The position numbers and the translations under genes are program-made. The notes under the pieces were generated by a model. The model saw only the letters and a program-made list of their open reading frames with translations. It made no database searches and had not been told where the DNA came from. From Prevotella sp. (lineage in GTDB: Bacteria > Bacteroidota > Bacteroidia > Bacteroidales > Bacteroidaceae), in assembly GCA_016291915.1 (NCBI GenBank), contig JAEEZP010000009.1:1-53826 (forward strand): a stretch of DNA of 53,826 nucleotides. Direction: 5' to 3'. The first letter of the stretch is position 1. Each line of letters begins with the position of its first letter. Below are positions 10,286 through 17,715 of this stretch, in pieces.

Positions 10286-12478
10286 ATGAAATACAGATTA
10301 TTAACCTTTATGTTTTGTGCCATAGCCATGTCGGTATCGGCACAACGTATCATCAAGCCGAAGGTGAAGACACCTTCCAGTTTTGCCATTTTCATCGACC
10401 AGAAGAGTTACGACAAGACTGAGGCTGCCGTTAACGAGTATAAAGCGAGCATCGAGGCCGACGGACTTGCCACCTATCTGCTTGTGGACGACTGGAAAAG
10501 TCCGGAGCCCATCAAGGAGCAGATCAAGCGTTTATACGCAGACAAGAAATCTCCTTTGGAGGGATGTGTCTTCATTGGAGATATCCCCATCCCGATGATC
10601 CGTGATGCACAGTACCTCACTTCCGCCTTCAAGATGAACCAGACACGCGACTGGAAAGAGTCGAGTGTGGCATCCGACCGTTTCTATGATGATTTCGATC
10701 TGACATTCGACTTCCTCAAGCAGGATGCCGATATCCCCCTGTATTTCTACTACAGTCTGCGCCCCGACTCTCACCATCAGTTATCTTCAGATATCTATTC
10801 CGCACGCATCAAACCCCTGGAGATAGAAGGTGAAGACAAGTACGTACTGCTAGAGAGATATCTAAGAAAGGTTGTTCGTGAGAAAAAAGAGAACAAGGGA
10901 AATACGCTCGACCATCTGAGCATGGGACGCGGACATCATTATAACTCACAAGACCGTGCAGCATGGGCAGGAGAACAAATGGCATTGCGTGAACAGATGC
11001 CCCAACTCTTCCGTCCCGGCAATACGGTGAAGTTCTTTGATTTCGATACGATGTTCCCCATGAAGCGTATCTACCTCAACGAAGTGCAGGATGAGTCGGT
11101 GGATGTGATGCTCTTCCATCATCACGGTGCTTCCGACAAACAGTATATCAACGGTTATCCGGAGGCTGCCAATGTGGATCAGAATATCGAGGCTGTCAAA
11201 GTTTATCTCCGTAGTAAGATACCTGCAAGGGCAAAGAAAATAGGTAAGGAGGAGGCTATTAAGGAATTTGCTGAGCGTTTCAACGTACCTGCGAACTGGT
11301 GCGAAGGTTCTTTTGATCCTGCCTTACAGGAGAAAGACTCTATCAACAACGAACTGATGGATATCCACACCTACGATATTCATCCGTTGCATCCCAATGC
11401 CCGTTTCATTCTCTTCGATGCCTGTTATAACGGATCCTTCTATGAGAAAGACTATCTCGCCGGTTCATATATCTTTGCAGATGGTAAGACCATTGCCACT
11501 ATCGGTGGTACAGTGAATGCCCTCCAAGACAAATGGCCCGATGAGTTTGTCGGCCTGCTGGCTGCCGGTATGCGTATCGGACAGTTCAATCGATACTCGG
11601 CTTATCTGGAGAGTCACCTTATCGGTGATCCCACCTTCCGTTTCAAAGACAATAGCCATATTGGTTTCGATATCAACAATGCAATCGTCCTCCATCGTGG
11701 TGATGTCTCTTTCTGGCGTGATAAACTCAATCATGCCCTACCCGATGTACAGGCAATGGCACTCCGACAGTTACATGAAGCAAACTATCAGGATATGCCA
11801 AAACTGTTGGAGGAGACCTATTTTAATAGTGACTTCTTCGTGGTACGTCTCGAGGCTTTACGTTTGCTGGCTCGCAACTACCCCGAGCAATCGATCCCTG
11901 TTCTCAAGGCTGCACTGAATGACAGTTATGAATTAGTGCGTCGTCTGGCATCAGAGATGGTAGAGCGTAATGCTTCACCCGAACTGATAGAGGATCTTGT
12001 TGCATCCGTATTGTTACGCGGCCATGAAGAACGTCTGCGTTTCCGTTATGAGCAAGGGCTCGGTTCTTTTGACACGGAGTCGTTGTTGAAAGAGATGGAT
12101 AAGCAACTGGTGGGTAAATATATCTATAGTGATACTATCGTTAAAAACTTCCGTAGGAATGTCAACCGTGAACAAACGCGTCTGAATGAGGACCTGACAG
12201 AACTGAATGATCGCTCGGCGAAAGATAAAGCGGTGATCTCTACCATCGGTGTTTATCGTAATCACCCCAAACCACAGATAGTAGAGACACTTCTGAAGAT
12301 TGCTGCTGATGAGAGTCGTTCACAGGAGGTACGTTTCAGTGCTGTACATACGCTGGGATGGTATGATACCAGCTATATCCGCGCAGATATCGTGAAACGT
12401 CTGCAGGCCATCAGTACGACGGAGCCCAAACTGAAGGATGAGATACAAAGAAGTATCAACCGGTTGAGTGGGAAGTAA
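10286..12478 (+). CDS. Gingipain-like (C25-fold) cysteine peptidase homologue with HEAT-like repeats, paralogue 3
   Basis: A 730-residue third tandem copy with a clean signal peptide (MSVSAQ, residues about 15-20). The conserved order is VFIGDIPIPMI, SDRFYDD, FHHHG (candidate catalytic His280, with extra flanking histidines 278-279), FDACYNGSF (candidate Cys380) and LIGDPTFRF, followed by HEAT-like repeats to the C-terminus. It is the last gene of the operon: AT-rich 7-base repeats and a new promoter follow. The HHHG variant is peculiar to this copy and could signal a changed specificity or metal sensitivity. Whether these are endopeptidases, processing proteases or non-proteolytic relatives cannot be told from sequence. 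Confidence 0.7.
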   Translation: MKYRLLTFMFCAIAMSVSAQRIIKPKVKTPSSFAIFIDQKSYDKTEAAVNEYKASIEADGLATYLLVDDWKSPEPIKEQIKRLYADKKSPLEGCVFIGDIPIPMIRDAQYLTSAFKMNQTRDWKESSVASDRFYDDFDLTFDFLKQDADIPLYFYYSLRPDSHHQLSSDIYSARIKPLEIEGEDKYVLLERYLRKVVREKKENKGNTLDHLSMGRGHHYNSQDRAAWAGEQMALREQMPQLFRPGNTVKFFDFDTMFPMKRIYLNEVQDESVDVMLFHHHGASDKQYINGYPEAANVDQNIEAVKVYLRSKIPARAKKIGKEEAIKEFAERFNVPANWCEGSFDPALQEKDSINNELMDIHTYDIHPLHPNARFILFDACYNGSFYEKDYLAGSYIFADGKTIATIGGTVNALQDKWPDEFVGLLAAGMRIGQFNRYSAYLESHLIGDPTFRFKDNSHIGFDINNAIVLHRGDVSFWRDKLNHALPDVQAMALRQLHEANYQDMPKLLEETYFNSDFFVVRLEALRLLARNYPEQSIPVLKAALNDSYELVRRLASEMVERNASPELIEDLVASVLLRGHEERLRFRYEQGLGSFDTESLLKEMDKQLVGKYIYSDTIVKNFRRNVNREQTRLNEDLTELNDRSAKDKAVISTIGVYRNHPKPQIVETLLKIAADESRSQEVRFSAVHTLGWYDTSYIRADIVKRLQAISTTEPKLKDEIQRSINRLSGK

Positions 12479-12507
12479 AAACCATTCTTCCCAGGCCCAA
12501 AAAAGAT

Positions 12508-12542
12508 TAATTATTATTTATTATTTATTAATTATTAATTAT
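12508..12542. repeat. 7-base tandem repeat array (AT-rich)
   Basis: Five consecutive 7-mers: TAATTAT, TATTTAT, TATTTAT, TAATTAT, TAATTAT. The array sits between the end of the peptidase operon and the carbonic anhydrase promoter. It is the most AT-rich member of the heptad arrays found throughout this window. Confidence 0.8.
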
Positions 12543-12548
12543 AAGTGT

Positions 12549-12556
12549 TACCTTTG
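12549..12556 (+). promoter_or_regulatory. -7 promoter box for the carbonic anhydrase gene
   Basis: TACCTTTG matches TAnnTTTG exactly, 17 bases before the ATG at 12574. No TTTG is present at -33; that position lies in the AT-rich heptad array. Confidence 0.6.
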
Positions 12557-12573
12557 CAGGAAAAACGGATATT

Positions 12574-13083
12574 ATGGCTTTGATAAAAGAAGTAAACGGA
12601 CTGAAACCCCAATGGGGAAAGAACTGCTATTTCAGTGAGAATGCTACGATAGTGGGTGAGGTAACGATGGGCGATGAATGCTCGGTATGGTTCAATGCGG
12701 TAGTACGCGGTGATGTGGCTTATATCAAGATCGGCGACCGTACGAACGTGCAAGACGGTGCTTGTCTGCACACAACCTATAAGATCGGCCCACTGAATAT
12801 CGGCAGCGACGTGACCATCGGACATAACGCCACGATCCATGCCTGTACCATCCATGATCATGCTCTGATTGGAATGGGAGCAACACTGTTAGACAACTGT
12901 GAGATTGGTGAAGGTGCTATCGTTGCAGCCGGCGCACTGGTTGTCGGTGGCACAAAGGTTGGACCCAACGAGATCTGGGGTGGTGTTCCTGCCAAGTTCA
13001 TCAAGAAGACCCGTCCCGGCCAAACCGACAATGCTGCTCATTACGTTGCCTATATGGACTGGTATCGCGAACGCGAGGAGTAG
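12574..13083 (+). CDS. Gamma carbonic anhydrase family protein (hexapeptide repeat)
   Basis: A 169-residue left-handed beta-helix protein, full length for the YrdA/PaaY/CaiE-type gamma-carbonic anhydrase-like family. Hexapeptide repeats run from about residue 20 to 140. The metal-binding histidines expected for the family are present: His66 in DGACLH, His89 and His94 in the TIHACTIHDHA stretch. The family forms trimers with a metal site between subunits, and many members have weak or no carbonic anhydrase activity. It is cytoplasmic, with no signal peptide. It has its own promoter box and is followed 160 bases later by an MFS transporter; no functional link is evident. Confidence 0.9.
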   Translation: MALIKEVNGLKPQWGKNCYFSENATIVGEVTMGDECSVWFNAVVRGDVAYIKIGDRTNVQDGACLHTTYKIGPLNIGSDVTIGHNATIHACTIHDHALIGMGATLLDNCEIGEGAIVAAGALVVGGTKVGPNEIWGGVPAKFIKKTRPGQTDNAAHYVAYMDWYREREE

Positions 13084-13090
13084 ATGGTTT

Positions 13091-13146
13091 AAAGTTTAAG
13101 GGGTTAGAGCTAAGAGTATAGAGTATAGGGTATAGAGTTAAGAGAA
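13091..13146. repeat. 7-base tandem repeat array
   Basis: A degenerate heptad array with units such as TAAGAGT, ATAGAGT, ATAGGGT, ATAGAGT and TAAGAGA, just after the carbonic anhydrase stop. The remaining 97 bases to the MFS start show no clear promoter box; GCAGCCTTTG near 13171-13180 is the nearest candidate. Confidence 0.75.
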
Positions 13147-13243
13147 TCTTTCGGAGAAAAGACTACGAAGCAGCCTTTGTCGGGAAAACAGATTAATACT
13201 ACAACCTCTGAAAAGTCCGGGGAAGTTTTATTCAGAATAAGAT

Positions 13244-14494
13244 ATGGAGAAGAAGACAAACATCAGATGGGTGGTGGTAGCCCTGCTATTCTTTGCCACA
13301 ACCATTAATTACATCGACCGACAGGTGATCGGTTTGCTGAAACCGTATATTCAGGAAGATCTTCAATGGAGTGAAACAGACTACGGTTATATCGTCACCG
13401 CTTTCCAGATAGCATACGCTATCGGTATGCTCGCTTGCGGAAGGCTCTTGGATAAGGTAGGCAGTAAATTAGGGTACTCCATAGCAATCATCGTCTGGAG
13501 TATCGGTGCCACCCTTCACGCCGCCGTCAGGAGTGTCGCCGGCTTTGGCTTTGCACGTGCCGTGCTCGGTCTTGGTGAGGCAGGCAACTTCCCCGCAGCT
13601 GTCAAGACCATAGCGGAGTGGTTCCCGAAAAAAGACCGTGCTTATGCCACTGGTTTGTTCAATTCCGGTTCTACCATAGGAGCTATTATCGCACCTATCA
13701 TCGTGGTGGGCATCACCCTGCAATGGGGATGGCGCTGGGCATTCATCATCACTGGTCTTTTAGGTTTTGTTTGGGTCGTTGCCTGGTGGATTATCTACAA
13801 GACACCTCATGAGAATAAAAAGGTGAATGCTGCCGAACTGGCATATATCGAGCAGGATGAGGAAGAAGAGGAGGTGAAAAGCACCGTAACGTGGAAAGAA
13901 CTGTTTAAGTTCAAGCAAACCTATGCTATTGTCTTCTCCCGTTTTGTTACCGACTGGGTATGGTGGTTCTTCCTTTTCTGGACACCCGATTTCCTCAACA
14001 AGACACACGGTGTTGACCTGAAGGCAACAGTATTACCTTTGATCATCATCTATTTCATGTCAAGCATCGGAGGAATCTATGGAGGTGCGGTATCCTCCCG
14101 TTTCATCAAGGCTGGCAGGACTATCGACTTTGCCCGCAAGACCACCATCTTAATCTTTGCGTTGTTGGTATTGCCCCTCAATGCCGTACCTTATATCCAT
14201 AATATCTGGATTGTTGTACTGATCATCGGTTTGGCTACATCCACCCATCAGGCATGGGCTTCCAACATCTTCACCATCGTCTCAGATGTCTATCCGAAAC
14301 ATGTTGTTGCTTCGATGACCGGTATCAGCAGTGTGGGAGGAGCCATCGGTGGAGCACTTGCCTCTTCATTTGTAGGATTGATTCTTGAGTGGACAGGTAA
14401 TTACGCAACCATCTTTATGATTGCAAGTTGTATGTACTTGTTAGCATGGCTGACCCTGAAACTCTTCGTGCCGATCAAGCAGATTAAGGTTTAA
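13244..14494 (+). CDS. MFS transporter, anion:cation symporter (hexuronate/ExuT-like)
   Basis: A 416-residue, 12-helix major facilitator protein. It starts with a short cytoplasmic N-terminus and the NYIDRQVIGLL motif of helix 1, typical of the anion:cation symporter family. The G-R-x-D-K-x-G-type loop 2-3 motif (GRLLDKVGSK) and GLGEAGNFPAAVKTIAEWF in helix 4 are characteristic of ExuT/GudP-like carriers of hexuronates or other organic anions. A charged central loop (residues about 190-215, Glu-rich) separates the two halves. The exact substrate is unknown; no uronate catabolic genes are nearby. It is transcribed toward waaA, with a hairpin terminator between them. Confidence 0.85.
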   Translation: MEKKTNIRWVVVALLFFATTINYIDRQVIGLLKPYIQEDLQWSETDYGYIVTAFQIAYAIGMLACGRLLDKVGSKLGYSIAIIVWSIGATLHAAVRSVAGFGFARAVLGLGEAGNFPAAVKTIAEWFPKKDRAYATGLFNSGSTIGAIIAPIIVVGITLQWGWRWAFIITGLLGFVWVVAWWIIYKTPHENKKVNAAELAYIEQDEEEEEVKSTVTWKELFKFKQTYAIVFSRFVTDWVWWFFLFWTPDFLNKTHGVDLKATVLPLIIIYFMSSIGGIYGGAVSSRFIKAGRTIDFARKTTILIFALLVLPLNAVPYIHNIWIVVLIIGLATSTHQAWASNIFTIVSDVYPKHVVASMTGISSVGGAIGGALASSFVGLILEWTGNYATIFMIASCMYLLAWLTLKLFVPIKQIKV

Positions 14495-14517
14495 GGTTTA
14501 AGGTTTAAAGTTTACGA
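14493..14517. repeat. 7-base tandem repeat array
   Basis: TAAGGTT is repeated three times and then TAAAGTT, beginning at the stop codon of the MFS gene, so the TAA stop is part of the first unit. Confidence 0.75.
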
Positions 14518-14596
14518 CTTCGTCGTGATTATCGGCTGCACCTCAGCAATAAGTAAACTTACTGCGTTCTGTTTGCACGATAATTAAAGTATATCG

Positions 14597-14635
14597 ACCG
14601 TTTGTAAATCCGAATATGTCGGCTTTACAAACGGT
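14597..14635. terminator. Bidirectional hairpin terminator between MFS gene and waaA
   Basis: ACCGTTTGTAAA (14597-14608) pairs perfectly with TTTACAAACGGT (14624-14635). Inside it CCGA (14610-14613) pairs with TCGG (14619-14622) after one mismatch, leaving a 5-base loop. The right arm contains the stop codon of waaA (14625-14627). It serves the convergent transcripts from both sides. Confidence 0.7.
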
Positions 14636-15893
14636 TTACTGTTGCCAGGATCTTGTCAGTAGCACCAGCTTGATCTTTTACAAAAGCCCCGGCCTTACTA
14701 CTGCATTCTTTACGATAGTTCTCGTCGGTGATCAGACGATCCATCAATTGACAGAACTCCTCAGACGTTTGGAAATCAAAACCACCACCTGAAGCCTTTA
14801 ATCCTTGAGCCTCCTGGAACTTCTCATTGTTAGGTCCGAAGAGTACCGGCATATCCCAGACAGCAGCCTCCAACACATTATGGATACCCACTCCAAAGCC
14901 ACCACCCACATAGGCGATGTCTCCATAATTGTAAATACTGGAGAGTAACCCGAAGCAATCAATGATCAGCACCTGAGCCTCTGTTGCCTCCTCTGGAGTA
15001 GTCTGTGTATAGCGTACCACCTTTTTCCCATCAGTATTATGATAGGACGACTCAATCAGAGAGATGATCTGCTTGAGATGATCCTCACCAATCACGTGAG
15101 GGGCGATAATCACCTTCCATTGGGGATGCTCAGCAAGATAGGGGATGAAGATCTCCTCATCTGGTGGCCAACTGCTTCCTGCCACGAAGACTGCATGGTC
15201 TTCATTTGATACACCTTTGCCCTTCACAAAAGTTTCCACGATGGGCAACTGCTTGGCAGCTGCCTTAATCTGTAATACCCGGTCGAAACGTGTATCACCG
15301 GTCACCTCCACATCTGTAATGCCGATTCCAGCTAGCAGTTCTTTACTTACCTCGTTCTGAACGAAGAACTTTGTAAAACATTTCAGCACTCGCCCGTACT
15401 GACGGCCATACCATCTGAAGAAAATCTGTCCGGGACGGAAAATGGAACTGACACTATACGTTGGTACACCCCTGTGTTTGAGGATATGCAGGAAGTTATA
15501 CCAGAATTCGTATTTGATAAAGAATGCCATGCAGGGACGCACCAGTCGGAGGAACCGTCGTGCATTGGTTATCGTATCAATAGGTAGGTAACAGATAATA
15601 TCGGCTCCGGAATAGTTCTTCCGCACCTCATAGCCGGAGGGAGAGAAGAAAGTCAGCAGGATCTTATACTCCGGATGCTCCTTACGGAGTTGCTCCATGA
15701 TGGGACGTCCCTGCTCAAACTCACCCAACGAGGCAGCATGGAACCACACATACTGTGCATTGGCATCCACCTTTTCTTTCAGGATGGCGAATGCCTCACG
15801 CTCACCACGCCACATTTTCCTCACCTTTTCGTTGAAGAGACTGGCAATGGAGATGCCCAACTGCATCAAGTAAACGACGATATTATAGATCAT
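14625..15893 (-). CDS. waaA: 3-deoxy-D-manno-octulosonic acid (Kdo) transferase
   Basis: A 422-residue GT30 enzyme of lipid A core synthesis that transfers Kdo from CMP-Kdo to lipid IVA at the inner membrane. There is an N-terminal membrane anchor (about 1-20). The conserved ASLGEFEQGRP motif follows (about 54-64; the Glu is the family's catalytic base), then VTGDTRFDRV, the AGSSWPPDEE segment and a C-terminal nucleotide-binding half with YVGGGFGVGIHNVLEAA and FGPNNEKFQEA. Length fits the family. It lies 30 bases downstream of gltX on the same strand, so they are probably co-transcribed. The stop lies within the shared terminator hairpin. Confidence 0.95.
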   Translation of the reverse strand: MIYNIVVYLMQLGISIASLFNEKVRKMWRGEREAFAILKEKVDANAQYVWFHAASLGEFEQGRPIMEQLRKEHPEYKILLTFFSPSGYEVRKNYSGADIICYLPIDTITNARRFLRLVRPCMAFFIKYEFWYNFLHILKHRGVPTYSVSSIFRPGQIFFRWYGRQYGRVLKCFTKFFVQNEVSKELLAGIGITDVEVTGDTRFDRVLQIKAAAKQLPIVETFVKGKGVSNEDHAVFVAGSSWPPDEEIFIPYLAEHPQWKVIIAPHVIGEDHLKQIISLIESSYHNTDGKKVVRYTQTTPEEATEAQVLIIDCFGLLSSIYNYGDIAYVGGGFGVGIHNVLEAAVWDMPVLFGPNNEKFQEAQGLKASGGGFDFQTSEEFCQLMDRLITDENYRKECSSKAGAFVKDQAGATDKILATVNRL

Positions 15894-15923
15894 ACCTTCT
15901 GCCTTTACGATAGAAACTGTTGA

Positions 15924-17441
15924 TTATCCCAAAACGCTGATAGCTCTGCGCAGACGACTGAGTGTCTCTTTCTTTCCCAAGAAAGCAGAGATGTCGAACA
16001 TGCCGGGACCCTTGCCGATGCCGACCAATGCCAGACGGAAGGCATTCATCACATCACCCAGCTTATAACCCATAGCCTCAACCCAGGCAAAGACGATCTT
16101 CTCCTGATGTTCTACAGAGAAATCCTCGATACCCTCCAAGACAGTAGCCAACTGATCCATCACCACGGCGGAGTCTTCTTTCCAACGCTTACGTACGGTC
16201 TTCTCATCATATTCCGTGGGAGGAATGAAGAAGAACGAGCACAACGGCCACAGTTCTTTCACAAAACTGACACGGTCTTTCATCATGTGTACCACCTGCT
16301 GGATACGATCCATCGACTCCTCGACGCCATTACCGATAACAATAGGCGCGAACAACTCAGTAATCTCCTCATCGCTCTTCATCAGGATATACTCATGGTT
16401 GAACCATACAGCCTTCTGGAAATCGAACTTCGCACCAGCCTTCGAACACTTGGAGATATCAAACTGCTCTACCAGTTGGTCAAGTGAGAAGAGTTCCTGT
16501 TCTGTTCCGGGATTCCATCCTAACAACGCTAAGAAATTAACAACTGCCTCGGGGAAATATCCCTGCTCACGGAATCCGTTAGAGATTTCACCGCTCTTCG
16601 GGTCATGCCACTCCAACGGGAAAACGGGGAATCCCAGACGGTCACCATCACGCTTGCTTAACTTTCCTTTGCCATCGGGCTTCAGCAACAACGGCAGATG
16701 GGCAAAGGCAGGCATCGTATCCTCCCAGCCGAAGGCACGATAGAGCAATACATGCAGTGGAGCACTGGGCAACCACTCCTCACCACGGATAACATGACTT
16801 ACTTCCATCAGATGGTCATCCACGATGTTTGCAAGATGATAGGTAGGCAATTCATCAGCACTCTTATAGAGCACCTTATCGTCGAGGATATCACTCTTGA
16901 TAACCACCTCACCACGGATCATGTCATGCACATGCACATCCTCACCGGGTGTAACCATAAAACGCACCACATACTGCTGTCCTTCAGCAATCAGCGTATC
17001 CACCTCTTCCTTAGATAAGGTGAGTGAGTTACGCATCATCCCACGTGTATGGGCATCATATTGGAAGTTTTTAATTTCGTTGCGCTTAGCCTCCAACTCC
17101 TGTGGTGTGTCGAAAGCAAGATATGCTTTACCGTCGGCCAACAATTGGTCAACATACTTCTTATAGATATTACGGCGCTCACTCTGACGATAAGGCCCAT
17201 ACTGTCCTCCAAAGGAAACACCCTCGTCGAACTTAATGCCTAACCAGCGGAACGACTCGATGATATATTCTTCTGCTCCTGGCACAAATCGATTGGAGTC
17301 AGTATCCTCAATTCTGAAGATTAAGTCTCCCCCATGTTGCTTGGCAAACAGGTAGTTATACAAAGCCGTTCTTACGCCACCGATATGTAATGGTCCTGTT
17401 GGACTCGGTGCAAAACGCACCCTTACTCTTCTATCTTCCAT
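15924..17441 (-). CDS. gltX: Glutamate--tRNA ligase
   Basis: A 505-residue class I aminoacyl-tRNA synthetase that charges tRNA-Glu. The N-terminal Rossmann fold has the HIGH-type motif in PSPTGPLHIGG (about 11-21). The Glu/ATP-binding FRIEDTD follows (about 43-49), then VSHVIRGEEWLPS, and the KMSKS-type loop appears as KGKLSKRDGD (about 253-262). The C-terminal anticodon-binding helices run to residue 505. The start at 17441 is supported by a textbook promoter 26 bases upstream. It is first in a two-gene operon with waaA and divergent from the pgpH-like gene. Confidence 0.97.
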   Translation of the reverse strand: MEDRRVRVRFAPSPTGPLHIGGVRTALYNYLFAKQHGGDLIFRIEDTDSNRFVPGAEEYIIESFRWLGIKFDEGVSFGGQYGPYRQSERRNIYKKYVDQLLADGKAYLAFDTPQELEAKRNEIKNFQYDAHTRGMMRNSLTLSKEEVDTLIAEGQQYVVRFMVTPGEDVHVHDMIRGEVVIKSDILDDKVLYKSADELPTYHLANIVDDHLMEVSHVIRGEEWLPSAPLHVLLYRAFGWEDTMPAFAHLPLLLKPDGKGKLSKRDGDRLGFPVFPLEWHDPKSGEISNGFREQGYFPEAVVNFLALLGWNPGTEQELFSLDQLVEQFDISKCSKAGAKFDFQKAVWFNHEYILMKSDEEITELFAPIVIGNGVEESMDRIQQVVHMMKDRVSFVKELWPLCSFFFIPPTEYDEKTVRKRWKEDSAVVMDQLATVLEGIEDFSVEHQEKIVFAWVEAMGYKLGDVMNAFRLALVGIGKGPGMFDISAFLGKKETLSRLRRAISVLG

Positions 17442-17466
17442 CTTTACGTTATTTCTATTTGGGGGA

Positions 17467-17498
17467 CAAAGGTACGAATAAGCGAGCGAAAAGCCAAA
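17467..17498 (-). promoter_or_regulatory. Promoter of gltX-waaA
   Basis: On the minus strand, TTTG (17498-17495), a 20-base spacer and TACCTTTG (17474-17467) match the full Bacteroidota consensus TTTG-N19-21-TAnnTTTG. Confidence 0.8.
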
Positions 17499-17522
17499 TT
17501 TATTTGAACTTTTCCGAGCGTG

Positions 17523-17549
17523 AGTACTTTCAACGAAGTTAAAGGTACT
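17523..17549. promoter_or_regulatory. Inverted repeat in the divergent gltX/pgpH-like intergenic region
   Basis: AGTACTTTCAAC (17523-17534) and GTTAAAGGTACT (17538-17549) form an imperfect dyad around GAA. A related half-sequence, AAGTGCTTTCAA, recurs near 17604. It could be an operator for either gene or a simple hairpin; no regulator is identified. Confidence 0.3.
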
Positions 17550-17655
17550 ATTAAATGATCGAAATACAAAAAGAAAACTATTTTTTCTTATTATTTCTGA
17601 ATGTAAGTGCTTTCAATACCTTCAAAAGCCATGTATCAAGAAATTTTCCTTCATT

Positions 17656-17689
17656 TTTGCTGATAATGATAAAAAAAATTGTATTTTCG
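17656..17689 (+). promoter_or_regulatory. Putative promoter of the PgpH-like gene
   Basis: TTTG (17656-17659), a 22-base spacer and TATTTTCG (17682-17689, one mismatch to TAnnTTTG) lie 26 bases before the ATG at 17716. Confidence 0.45.
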
Positions 17690-17715
17690 CAGAATGAACC
17701 GTTAATAAAAGAATT

